DNA of 64,000 bases from an uncultured Bacteroidales bacterium (lineage in GTDB: Bacteria; Bacteroidota; Bacteroidia; Bacteroidales; WCHB1-69), in the NCBI GenBank assembly GCA_900315245.1, contig OMYJ01000011.1:1-64000 (forward strand). Direction: 5' to 3'. Below, piece by piece: positions 1 through 9,884 of this stretch; position 1 is the stretch's first letter, and the number at the start of each line of letters is the position of its first letter. The position numbers and the translations under genes were made by a program. Below the pieces are notes generated by a model, which was not told the DNA's origin, ran no database searches, and was given only the letters and a program-made list of their open reading frames with translations.

Positions 1-2052
1 CACTCCGTATATCTTGGTCACGGCCACATCGTTGTCGTAGCGGTTGCGCACACGGATGCGGTCGATGTTGATGTTGTTGCCTCCCTTGGCGGCTGCGTCG
101 AACGCGATATAGACACATCCGTTGGACACATAGTTGGAGAGGTTGTACGTGTACAGTGCCCATTCCGGGGTCGTCGCCGTCTGTTTGTACCGTTTCAGAA
201 GGGCTGTCGTCTGCTCCTCCGGTATCATGTTGGTGTAGGTGACGCCGCCGTCCGTGGATATCTTCACCGTGACACCCTCGTCATTCTTGTTGGAGGTGTT
301 GTCGTGAGCGAACCACAGCTCCAGAATGGGGTTCGTGGAGCCGGTAAGGGTCACCACCGGCAGGATGGCGCGCGAAACAGTGGAGGTGCTGAAGTTCTTG
401 GAGTTGAAGTAGAGACGGCCCGTACCATAAACCGGGGCTATGGCGGGATTCACGCCCGTGCCGTTCTGGAACGTCCAGTTACCGGCGCCGGATACCTGCT
501 GGATTGTCCAGGTCTGCTGCGTGCCGTTGCTGAAGTTCTCCTCATAGTCGGGAACAATCGTCTCCAGAACGAATATCTGACTCAACGTGTCGTTACCGGA
601 GTTGATATCTCCTTGTGTGGTGATAGTTATCTGGAAATCCACCGTCTGGTTCACGGGGATGTTTACATTCTGTATCAGCACTTTGTTCATGCTATTCAAT
701 GCGGCAAGAGAACCAGTGCTCATGGGAATGTCCTGATCCAAGTTCAAGACATCGGAGTGCAAATGAATGATTGCAGGATTACCTGCGAAATTGATGGTCT
801 GCGCACCCTTGTTGGTGATTTCAACGGTGATGTCATACGACAGTTGGGGACATTCGCCCAGTGCCGGGCTCACCAAGGCGGTGAGAGCGGCATCCACAGA
901 AGATACTTCATTCGCATACGCGCCCATGTGGGTGACTTCAGAACGTTCATTCCCTCGAATGTCGGTCAAGACCACACTATCGCGCCAACATTCCAAACCT
1001 GTGAAAGCGGATGGCTGCAAGGATTGCATGACATTCGCAAAAGGAGGCAGCAACGAGATGCTGTGGTTGAGGTTTGTGTCCGCTGCTTCCAACTCGGCGA
1101 TGGTGTTTCTCGGCACCGTCTTGTAGGCTATCACGCCCGAACCGGAATGGAAATCGTTGTAACTGCCCGAAACATTGGCGTTTCCGTTCATATAGAGGGG
1201 ATAGTCCGTGCGGTCACTGCATGCCACTTGGTTCAAAAGAATATTGTTGTACAGCAAAGTCCTTTGGTTAGCACTGTAATTGGAGATGTTCAGCGCTGCC
1301 GTGTTGCTGTAGGGCACGTCCGATTTGGCTAACAAACTGTTGTTAATCAGGCGAAGTCCATCGCAATTTTCGATTTTCATGGCATAGCTGTTGTCTGCGG
1401 TCACCGGGTAGAGAATCACCTCGTTGTTGTAAAGGTAGCCGGTGATGCTGTTTGTCGAGGAGCTGTATGAGACATATAGCCCAGCACTTCCATTGCCTAC
1501 ATGGATGCGGTTACCACGTATATAAAAGTCTGATGAACCAGAAGCATTGCTTAAATAGATACCGTAATCCAACTTGACAACGGAATCCACCGTGTTGTTG
1601 CAAATATCGGCATTCAGCATGTAGTTTGAGGAAATACCGTAAAAATCTTGCGGATTGGTGGAGCTCACCTGCTTGATATGGTTGTTGGATATCGGACCCT
1701 CTGAAAAATGGGTATCTACACCTACATGACAGGATGTTATACTACAACTATCAATGGTCACGAAATTCCTGCGCGTAGCAGAACCTACAAAAAAGAATCC
1801 GTAGTTGCCGCCAAGAAGGGTACAGTTGCGAAAAGTGACGGTGTCTGGATAGGTGTTGCCACTATAGGGTACAGCCGTCGTGCGACTGACCACGCTGCTG
1901 CTGCTTGTCGTGGTGTGCGTGTTGTAGGCCGTGATCTTACAGCCTTCGAAAAGAATGTTGGTGCTTCCGTTTCCGCGGACCACCACACCACGTGAAGGAG
2001 TGGCAATCTCTTTACCCTGAATGGTCAGGTTCTTGAAGAAATAGTTCTTCAC
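1..2052 (-). pseudogene. Continuation of giant T9SS surface protein copy 1 (frameshifted, runs off window)
   Basis: This minus-strand frame is open from the frameshift near 2052 to the window edge and has no start codon of its own at the break. It continues the protein begun at 3770 and matches copy 2 (9724-13518) residue for residue over long stretches. It holds the rest of a right-handed parallel beta-helix region (short N/G-rich repeats), a CARDB-like segment, and a choice-of-anchor/MAM-like jelly-roll module (DYEENFSNGTQQTW) near 370-540. The reading ends at the edge inside DNDVAVTKIYG. The T9SS C-terminal signal, if present, lies outside the window. By homology to copy 2 the protein would be exported and held at the cell surface. 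Calling it broken rests on one 8-bp insertion, which could be real or an assembly error. Confidence 0.75.
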
Positions 2053-3770
2053 GCCGTGTGGTTGTTCGTGACAATCACCGTGTTCACGTCGTCACCCTGG
2101 AAAGTGATCGTGTTCACCGCCGACTGTCCGATATAGTTCTCGGTAAAGTCAAAATCCGTATAGGTGCCCGGCCGCAGGTGGAACACAGCAGGACCGCCAA
2201 GACCGCAGAACGACAGTGCCTCCTTGACCGCGTTCATGTCCGCGAAGTCAGGATTGACACCGCCCACGGTATAATCCCCTCTCAACAGACTGTCACAGGA
2301 ATAGGGTGCAATCTCAAGAGTGTCGTTAATATGGTAGCCGTCAACCTGCCCGTTGCGGGTGTTCACATAGACCGTCACGTAGTTGTAGCCGTGTCGCGGC
2401 GTGAATGCGCCCAAAGGCAATGAGGAAGAAAAATCAAAACAAAGGTCTCCATTCCAAGTGCGTGTACTGTTGTAAAACAACTCCCCACTTTCGTCACGCA
2501 CTTCCATAGTGAATGTACCCGAAGTCATAGTGGAGGAGTTTGGAGAATGAACAGCATCGCTCCGGTTCGTAAAATAGACCACGATGTCCTGCGGGGTGTT
2601 GGTGATCAGACAGTGCGGCATCGAGTTCAGACTGTCAAGACGGATATCATTCTGCTGAATGTTGGTATAGTTATGGTGTGCCACGAGGAAGGTGTCGAAG
2701 CGGGTACTGCTCCCGTGGGTATCCTCCAGATAGATGTGGTAATAGATGGTATCCTGATAACAGATCCTGGGCAACTCCCACTGAGCCTGGATAATGTGTC
2801 CATCTGCATTCAGCACATTGCTGGTGAACGTGTTAGGAACTATGACCGTAGGGCCGCTGTTGATCTCATAGCTGAACTGCACCAGATTCTCGGCAATGGA
2901 GTCGTTGTCGAACAGCCTGGCTTTAATGGTGTAGGGTCCCACGTTGTTGGTGAAAGAGTTGCTGGTGTTATAGTAGAACGGGGCGACCATGGTGATTGCA
3001 GGGCATATCAGCTCGCAATTGGACAGGCGGACAGCCAAGTTATCAATATACCATCCCGCACAGTTTTCGGTGCCGGAGGTGGACGGGGAAACCTTGTTCA
3101 AACGCCATTGGAAACGGAAATGGGTTGGGTTGGTCCCTTCGAGGAAAATAAACTGGGTGATGTCGATCATCTCGTGGTGCCACCATGTGTTGTCTGGAAT
3201 CGCACTAACATCGTTCGATTGCCAGTTGGAGTACATATTGTCAGACAAGTTTCCTCCACTGAAAGCATAGTTGCTACTGCTTTTCGCATCACCGTAGTAG
3301 AAATCACTGTTGCTGGCGAAGTTCAATCGTTTCCACTGCCCCCAGTTGTAGTCCCCGTACTCGTTAACACCTTCGGCTACTTGGTAATACAGACAGGCCA
3401 TATCCATGGAGTTGACCTTACAGATGTGGTCGAAATCAACATAAACACGGTTCACTTCCATGTCTGGCAACATCAGGGGTATGGTATTGGTAACCGCATT
3501 TGAATTACCCATGGTGATGTAAACTGGCGAATGAAAGGATTTGTACGGGGATTTGAACAATGGAAGGTTATTCCAACCTTCGTAGCTGATGTTCGGGCCG
3601 ACAACTCGCCAGTCGCCAAGTGTGCCACCGCCCGACGGCAAATGGGACACGATCATCTTAATAGAATCTCCTTCGAAATTTTCTCTGAAGATAGTGGTGG
3701 TGTCCATCGGCTGTGCCAACAGCAGCACAGGGAACAAAACAGCTAAAAAAACAAGTATTCTCTTCTCCAT
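2049..3770 (-). CDS. Giant T9SS surface protein copy 1, N-terminal part (frameshifted)
   Basis: The start is taken at MEKRILVFLAVLFPVLLLAQ, a clear Sec signal peptide ending LLAQ. The upstream codons in frame are not needed. The mature N-terminus (PMDTTTIFRENFEGDSI) opens a jelly-roll/choice-of-anchor-like module of about 250 residues. An Ig-like segment follows, then the start of a parallel beta-helix at PGTYTDFDFTENYIGQ. The frame then stops at NNHTA, where copy 2 reads NNVKNYFFKN. Relative to copy 2 there are 8 extra bases near 2052-2061, and the original frame resumes downstream. It starts only 63 bases from the end of copy 2, with a terminator between them and no obvious TAnnTTTG box, so its expression is uncertain. 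The product would be a surface adhesin-like protein; no enzymatic motif is visible. Confidence 0.8.
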   Translation of the reverse strand: MEKRILVFLAVLFPVLLLAQPMDTTTIFRENFEGDSIKMIVSHLPSGGGTLGDWRVVGPNISYEGWNNLPLFKSPYKSFHSPVYITMGNSNAVTNTIPLMLPDMEVNRVYVDFDHICKVNSMDMACLYYQVAEGVNEYGDYNWGQWKRLNFASNSDFYYGDAKSSSNYAFSGGNLSDNMYSNWQSNDVSAIPDNTWWHHEMIDITQFIFLEGTNPTHFRFQWRLNKVSPSTSGTENCAGWYIDNLAVRLSNCELICPAITMVAPFYYNTSNSFTNNVGPYTIKARLFDNDSIAENLVQFSYEINSGPTVIVPNTFTSNVLNADGHIIQAQWELPRICYQDTIYYHIYLEDTHGSSTRFDTFLVAHHNYTNIQQNDIRLDSLNSMPHCLITNTPQDIVVYFTNRSDAVHSPNSSTMTSGTFTMEVRDESGELFYNSTRTWNGDLCFDFSSSLPLGAFTPRHGYNYVTVYVNTRNGQVDGYHINDTLEIAPYSCDSLLRGDYTVGGVNPDFADMNAVKEALSFCGLGGPAVFHLRPGTYTDFDFTENYIGQSAVNTITFQGDDVNTVIVTNNHTA

Positions 3771-3791
3771 ATTGCATAAAAACAAGAAAAA

Positions 3792-3816
3792 AGAAAGCTA
3801 CCCCGAGAGGTAGCTT
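3792..3816 (-). terminator. Rho-independent terminator of surface protein copy 2
   Basis: A perfect 8-bp stem (AAGCTACC at 3795-3802 with GGTAGCTT at 3809-3816) and a 6-base loop lie just downstream of the stop of copy 2 on the minus strand. In that direction it is followed by a T-rich tract (complement of 3781-3794). It sits between the two tandem copies. Confidence 0.8.
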
Positions 3817-3833
3817 CTTCTGTTAAGAAGCGA

Positions 3834-6800
3834 TTATCTTTCAACAACCATCTTCTTGGTTAAAACTACGTCCTTATAACGCAACGTGTAGTAATAGACC
3901 CCGTTGGAGAGGTTCACAGTGGAGATGTCGAGGTAGTTCGTGCCCGTATCAGCCTCTTGGGAGGTGGTATAAACCACTCTGCCGGCGTTTGTGGTGATCT
4001 CGAAAGCAACCTTGCCCGGCTCCGGCATCAAATACGGGATGCGCGTGGATGTAGCTGCAGGGTTGGGCTCGTTCTGGCCTAACCAAACCCCATCCTCGCC
4101 TTCATAGTCCGGGACACTCACTCTCGTTTGCACCTGTACCTGCTTGGTGTCATTATGCCAATCCTTGTCATCCGGAATAATCACTGTAGCCCTAACCTCC
4201 CATTTATGGATGGTGTTGGTGACTGAGAAAGTATCAGGACTGGTATATACCCAAGATTCACCGGGCTCCAAATGGCGGACAACATGTCTCGTGACTTCAA
4301 CAAGGTCATAAGCGGCACCCACTCTGAACTTGACATCAAACTCACTCACCGCAGAATTGCCGTTATTGTAGAGTTCGATTATCGGGACGATGAGAGTGTC
4401 CGGTGAGAAGATATCATCATCCTGAGGATATACAATGCGGTTGACTGCCATGTCGGGACGGCCTACAATGAGGTTGATGTCATCGATACTCGGGTCAACA
4501 TTCTTATTGTTCTGTTGGGAAATCTTGAACCGCAAACGCGCGACCTCGTCCACATCAAGCAGCACCAAGAGTGTGTCATTCCATTCATCATCGGCACCGG
4601 TCTGACCACCATCGTTTTGAGTGAGCAGTCCTAAGTCAATGTAACTAGAATCACTGCCAGGAATTGCCTGCACGAACATCTTATACTCTGAACCATTTTT
4701 GTTGACCAAATACTTGTAGAAGTTGAGTTCTGAAGGATAACCATTGCGATAGTGCATATTGATACAGCCACTGGTCAGTGTCGTCCATTTGTTTATGCTG
4801 TTTGAATTGCTGCTGGCTGACGCGGCGTAATACCAACCGAGATCCTGCTGGAACGTACCGCCATACGTATGGTCATGACCGGGGCCACCACCAGAGTGTA
4901 CAGCATGACGAACCGGTTTCCATGAATAGTTTTGATGATCATTTACAACATCCCAGCCGGGAATCACCGGATTAGACTGGTCGGTACTCTGGTTGTTGAA
5001 CGGCTCCACAAACGGCAACTGCTCAACGGGAATGTCAGAGACCGAAGCATCAATGTTGCGTATGTCGTTGGTATGGTACTGATCGCCCGTGTAGGTAATC
5101 TGCACGTTCACGTGGTACTGGCCAGGAGCACTGAGATTCACATTCGGGATGGTCACCATCATGTCGCTGTTCGGCGGAATCACGCCATTAGTCACCACCT
5201 TGTTGTAAGTACCAGGAACCGCTCCTGTAACCGTGGCTGTGATGTCCAGCGCGTTGTCAGCACTCAAAGTCTGGGACACCGTACCATAGTTGCGAATAAT
5301 AATACGCATATTGGCATTGGTGTCGGCACACACCTCGCCGTCAGGATGCCTGATTGCCGAGACACCGGCATAGTCCTCAGTCTCACCATCACCATTGTAA
5401 TAACCGTAAGGACAGTTAGGTGTGTTGCCCGAGGTCGTCAACTGTACGGAGGAACAAATCACACGCATACGAGTTAATCCTGCCACTGCGTTTGTCGGCA
5501 CATTCACAATGTATATGGAGGGAGTACTGTCAGAGGCTTGAATAACGAGACCGGCATTGAAAATAAACTCTTCACTATTATTCGGTTCAAAAACACCATT
5601 ACGGTTGAAGTCTATATAGGCTCTCTTCCAGACATTCTTCGTTGTTGAAGCGGTAAAGGCATGTGTAACCGAAAGAGGATATTCCTGACCCAAAAGCAGT
5701 TCCACGGGCGCAACCGTCTGTGTGTAGTCGGTGTACCAACCGTCACCAGGAGCAGCCGAATGATTCGTGTAGGGCATACCGACACCGTTGTTGAGTGCCG
5801 CCATAGAAACATTGGTGATATGGGCACCGTCGTGGCTTGTCATAGGACGTGACGGACGGGAACCATCGGCAGTCAGATATACCATAGTGGTATCATTGGC
5901 ATGGTAAGTGTCGGAGGTGAGACCCGTATAGGCTTTGAACGGAGTCGGGAAATAGACACCGGTCAGGTCCACATGAGTATTGAACGTCATAGTCGCTGTG
6001 GCACCGGAAGCCAATGAGCCGCTGTAGTTCTGGGTGACCGGCGTGTTATTGTCCAACTGGTAGGAAACCGGGAAGTTCGAAGCGGCCTGGGAGCCGAAGT
6101 TCTGGACGGTTACCGTCACGGTCTCGTTGTTCGTGAAATTGCTGGTTTGCGGGACTGGGGCGGTGATAGCCACCACACCCACATCGTGCTGCGGCACCGT
6201 GGTGTTGTTGAATTTCGTATTGACACGATAGCTCTTGTTTTGGAAAGAGGCCGAACCAGTCACTGGTCCTGTGCTTGATGGCGTATGGAAATAGCCTATC
6301 TTAGAGAATGAAGAATTGTTGAATTTCGGTTTGGGGCTGACACCGAACGTTCCGTTTTGTTGCGTACAACCGCCATTATCACCGCAGTTGTGTTCAGCGA
6401 ACAGCAACAAACCTTCTCCGTTATAATCATATCCACCTTCCACGGCAAAACCGATCCAACCTTGGTGGTCGAGAGCTATTTCCCCATCAAACACCAACGT
6501 GGCATTGGCAGTTTCGCCCGCCCAGTTGATACTCTTATTGCCCGTACCAATGGTCTGTACAGCGGTGGTGTCCTTCAACCAGAATTTCATCGGGATCGAA
6601 ACGCCGTTCACATCCGCTGTTGATACAGAGAAATAGATGCTGTCGATACGGCCTTTCGCACCCAAATCCTCCTTGCGGTAGAGCACCTTGGCATAAGAAT
6701 GTCCTTTTTCAAGGTTGAACATCACATCGTCATGATTACTGCCCGTACCCACAATCACAGGGGCGTTGAAGCCGTTGGACTCGACACGGCCACTGTAGTA

Positions 6801-9800
6801 ATACGTGGTGGGACTGTAAATCGGTTCAGTGGTGAAGCTATTGCCTTCTGCCATCGCCTGGTTGTCGCTGGCATTCTCATAGAAATAGTAATAGTTCAAG
6901 GCAGATGTGCCAGGCGTAACCGTCTGCGTACCACCGTAAGGCACCGTGTAAGTCAACGGTTGGGGTGCTACAGGCAGTGCAGGAATGTAGATGGTACCGG
7001 AAATGGTGTCGTTCGCCTTATAGACGGGCATCGAGGCATCCGCCGGCGTGGTATAGACCACATATTGGTAAATCCGGTTCTGCGTTGCGGAACCAAGATT
7101 TGTCCCATTATCAAAAGTGATGGTGTCCTTAACCAATGAAGCGACAGGATCGTTAATCAGACTGGTACCGCTGACGTTTGCGGAACCCGTGAACTGCGCG
7201 TTCAGGTTGAATGTACCCGCCGGTATCACGGATGTTGATGTGGTGTCGCGGTTGGTGACAGACACCTGAAGGTTCGGACTCAAGGAGGTAGGACACTGGT
7301 AAGAAACCGGATAAATCAATTCATCCGTACTGAAATCATATTGTGGACGGAACACATTAACAATCACTTTAATACGTTTCGTTTCACAAGAATGGTTACC
7401 CAATGACGACGGGGTCGCATTTTTCGTCTTTCCTGACACCCAATAAACCATGGTATCATATAGTGCAGGTGTCGCATAGAACAAGGTTTGGACATTGTTC
7501 GATGAACTTGTACTATAGAATGGTGCAGCAGTCTCATTCCAATGGAAGAAATATTGGTTGATGTCGGCAGGTCTGTCAGCCAGTTTCAAAATAGTATCGG
7601 GACGCGTATATGCACCTGTATAGACAATGCTGTCAGGCAGATAAGCCGTGCGATAGGAGACGAAGCTGCCCGTAATGGTGTCGTTGCCCGTATAAACGAC
7701 AGACTCATTATTTAATGTAGTATATATTGTATAATTAAATGTGATGTCTGACGTAGGAGCACTGAAATCGAACGGAGTGTCAAACAACACTTCCTTCACC
7801 TCTTCTGAAGCGAACGTGTCCGCAATCGTTTGGGTGATCTCAGATCCGTTGAAGACCGCATGAACCACCACTTTGTTGGCAGGAATCGGGATATTCAACA
7901 TGTTCTTGAGCTGCACTTTGATATGCTCGTCATAAAGAGCGCACTGTGTCACAGGTTCCAACAGCTCCTGGGTCTCCACATCGTAGGTCGGGATGTCGGG
8001 CACATGGATACGCATCGGCACCTTCTCACTTCCGCACTCCAGGTTAGCCACCATGAAACGGGTGTTGATATGCTTGCTTTTAGCAGTTTGATTTCCTGTA
8101 AGTTGAGCGGCAGTATTTTGTGACTCCGTATAGCAGCTTCCTGAAGCAGCACTTGACACATAAAATTTAGGAGCACCACAGTTATTGGTTGCACTGACAG
8201 TTCCGGTACAGTAGTCCGCACAATTGGTTTCCACATAGACCACCAAGTTGCCGCTGTTGAAATCAAACGGGGTCAGCAAATTGAAATAATTCCATCCTGT
8301 ATGGTCAAAATAGACACGTTCGTCCACCACCAACGTGGCCCCGATAAGTTCGTCATCCCAGTTGATGTTAGGAGTTAACGTATTGTCATTCGTACACTTC
8401 ATGTAAATCTTCATGGGTACTCCGTCTGCAGCCGCAGCACTTGCCGGTGTGTTCACATTATAGGCGAAAGCAGAAATAGTGCCGTGGTGGCCGATTTGCT
8501 GTTCCAGATAAAGGGTTCGATTCCTATTTACACCTTTGTTGAAATTGATAGGATCCGTGTTAGAGGGGCCTGAAGTGCTTGTTCCCACAATCGTGTCATA
8601 CACAGCGCCTGGATTGGCCGTAACATAGTAGGTGGTATCGAAATAGATGAGCGGGGTCGTATAGGTGGGGCTGTAACCCAGCAGGTTCCATGACTCGTAG
8701 CCCGTGTTGGTGTACCAAGCGATGACACCCTCCGGGATGGAGGCGGGGAGCTGGGCGGAAAGCGTCGCCGTGGTGTGGTAGTTCACGATGACCGTGTCCG
8801 GAGCTATCGGCAGCGGGGACTTGCCGCGGGATATCACCAAAACATCCAACGAGTCGTTGTAGGTCAGACGGTCCTGATCCAGCTTGGTGGACCAGAGGCT
8901 GATGATGTAGTTGGAATCGTAATCGATCAGATGGTTCGTGAAATCATAGATGCTGGAGAACGTGAACACCGTGGTCTCGTGGCTGCGCAGCGTGTCCGTG
9001 AAATCCTCGGTCACCACCGCACCGCCGTTGACCGTGTAATGCAGCTGGATCGGAGGCACAATGTCCGTAGTGCCGTTGTTGGTTATCCGTACTTTCAGGT
9101 GCTCATGACCCAAATCGCAATTCGTAACCGGATTTACCAGATCCAGGATGGCCATGTCATGCACGAACGGCGTGTCCACCACCGCACCGATCATGAAACG
9201 CCCGCTCGTCTGTGGAACATACGTGCCGTTTTGCAAGTAGTAGAACGTGGAGTCGCGAAGCGGGGATTCCACCTGGGCGACAAGATAGTTGCCCTGTGCC
9301 AGCATCTCCAAGCCCACATAGAACTCGCCGGTGGTGTTGGTCAAAGCGAAATTGCGGATGGGGATCGTGTTCCACGCTCCCTGCTGCAGCGTGCTGAAGT
9401 CCACCTTCTCGGATGTGGCGAGGATGTTGCCCGACGCGTCTGACACAAATGCCCGTAATCCGTTATCAGGATTGGCTATGTAGGTCTGGTCGTAATAGTA
9501 TTTCACGGCCGTCACCGCCAGATCCTCGTTGGTCTTGTATCTCACACACGGACGGATGATGTTGTTGTAGTCGCCCAGAAGGAGGATGTCCGTGGTCGTG
9601 TCCGCGATGGTGGCGACATTCTGCGTGGTCACCATGCGCCAGTGCTGGGTGTTGTTGAGGTTCTGCTGGTCATTGGCGGCTCGCACCTCCACATCCTTCA
9701 CCTCCTGCACACTGTACTGGTGGTCAGGGAAGGTGACCAGCGTCTCGGCATGATAAGGCAGGCTCGGGATTGTAAGGGTGTCCTGCCACTGCTCGTTCGC

Positions 9801-9884
9801 GCCGGTGACATTCAGATACACCTGCACGTTGTTCTGGGGCTGTGCGCCCTCGTTCCGCACCAGGGCGCTCACCACGCCGCGCAT
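3834..9884 (-). CDS. Giant T9SS surface protein copy 2, C-terminal part with type A sorting domain
   Basis: This is 2016 residues from the first ATG (MRGVVSALVRNEG). It has no signal peptide, and the frame is open a little further upstream (PTEYSMRGVV), so it is the C-terminal two thirds of the gene that begins at 13518. Visible modules are many CARDB/Ig-like repeats (for example DMAILDLVNPVTNCDLG and DVGVVAITAPVP), a GEVED-type domain around residues 1340-1500 (DFNRNGVFEPNNSEEF, then CPYGYYNGDGETEDYAG), a MAM/choice-of-anchor-like module around 1610-1790, and a C-terminal Por_Secre_tail domain (NEPNPAATSTRIPY ... KKMVVER). The last is the type A signal for T9SS export and anchoring. The role is probably adhesion or surface structure. 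It is translated only if the frameshift near 9900 is an artefact or is bypassed. Confidence 0.85.
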   Translation of the reverse strand: MRGVVSALVRNEGAQPQNNVQVYLNVTGANEQWQDTLTIPSLPYHAETLVTFPDHQYSVQEVKDVEVRAANDQQNLNNTQHWRMVTTQNVATIADTTTDILLLGDYNNIIRPCVRYKTNEDLAVTAVKYYYDQTYIANPDNGLRAFVSDASGNILATSEKVDFSTLQQGAWNTIPIRNFALTNTTGEFYVGLEMLAQGNYLVAQVESPLRDSTFYYLQNGTYVPQTSGRFMIGAVVDTPFVHDMAILDLVNPVTNCDLGHEHLKVRITNNGTTDIVPPIQLHYTVNGGAVVTEDFTDTLRSHETTVFTFSSIYDFTNHLIDYDSNYIISLWSTKLDQDRLTYNDSLDVLVISRGKSPLPIAPDTVIVNYHTTATLSAQLPASIPEGVIAWYTNTGYESWNLLGYSPTYTTPLIYFDTTYYVTANPGAVYDTIVGTSTSGPSNTDPINFNKGVNRNRTLYLEQQIGHHGTISAFAYNVNTPASAAAADGVPMKIYMKCTNDNTLTPNINWDDELIGATLVVDERVYFDHTGWNYFNLLTPFDFNSGNLVVYVETNCADYCTGTVSATNNCGAPKFYVSSAASGSCYTESQNTAAQLTGNQTAKSKHINTRFMVANLECGSEKVPMRIHVPDIPTYDVETQELLEPVTQCALYDEHIKVQLKNMLNIPIPANKVVVHAVFNGSEITQTIADTFASEEVKEVLFDTPFDFSAPTSDITFNYTIYTTLNNESVVYTGNDTITGSFVSYRTAYLPDSIVYTGAYTRPDTILKLADRPADINQYFFHWNETAAPFYSTSSSNNVQTLFYATPALYDTMVYWVSGKTKNATPSSLGNHSCETKRIKVIVNVFRPQYDFSTDELIYPVSYQCPTSLSPNLQVSVTNRDTTSTSVIPAGTFNLNAQFTGSANVSGTSLINDPVASLVKDTITFDNGTNLGSATQNRIYQYVVYTTPADASMPVYKANDTISGTIYIPALPVAPQPLTYTVPYGGTQTVTPGTSALNYYYFYENASDNQAMAEGNSFTTEPIYSPTTYYYSGRVESNGFNAPVIVGTGSNHDDVMFNLEKGHSYAKVLYRKEDLGAKGRIDSIYFSVSTADVNGVSIPMKFWLKDTTAVQTIGTGNKSINWAGETANATLVFDGEIALDHQGWIGFAVEGGYDYNGEGLLLFAEHNCGDNGGCTQQNGTFGVSPKPKFNNSSFSKIGYFHTPSSTGPVTGSASFQNKSYRVNTKFNNTTVPQHDVGVVAITAPVPQTSNFTNNETVTVTVQNFGSQAASNFPVSYQLDNNTPVTQNYSGSLASGATATMTFNTHVDLTGVYFPTPFKAYTGLTSDTYHANDTTMVYLTADGSRPSRPMTSHDGAHITNVSMAALNNGVGMPYTNHSAAPGDGWYTDYTQTVAPVELLLGQEYPLSVTHAFTASTTKNVWKRAYIDFNRNGVFEPNNSEEFIFNAGLVIQASDSTPSIYIVNVPTNAVAGLTRMRVICSSVQLTTSGNTPNCPYGYYNGDGETEDYAGVSAIRHPDGEVCADTNANMRIIIRNYGTVSQTLSADNALDITATVTGAVPGTYNKVVTNGVIPPNSDMMVTIPNVNLSAPGQYHVNVQITYTGDQYHTNDIRNIDASVSDIPVEQLPFVEPFNNQSTDQSNPVIPGWDVVNDHQNYSWKPVRHAVHSGGGPGHDHTYGGTFQQDLGWYYAASASSNSNSINKWTTLTSGCINMHYRNGYPSELNFYKYLVNKNGSEYKMFVQAIPGSDSSYIDLGLLTQNDGGQTGADDEWNDTLLVLLDVDEVARLRFKISQQNNKNVDPSIDDINLIVGRPDMAVNRIVYPQDDDIFSPDTLIVPIIELYNNGNSAVSEFDVKFRVGAAYDLVEVTRHVVRHLEPGESWVYTSPDTFSVTNTIHKWEVRATVIIPDDKDWHNDTKQVQVQTRVSVPDYEGEDGVWLGQNEPNPAATSTRIPYLMPEPGKVAFEITTNAGRVVYTTSQEADTGTNYLDISTVNLSNGVYYYTLRYKDVVLTKKMVVER

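Noticed and set aside
304..1332. Long plus-strand ORF (342 aa) opposite surface protein copy 1
   Set aside because: It is the antisense of a well-matched coding frame on the minus strand, and the translated text is low-quality (G/V/R/H-rich). The same holds for 2547-3503, 8775-9443, 12214-12957 and 18335-19135.
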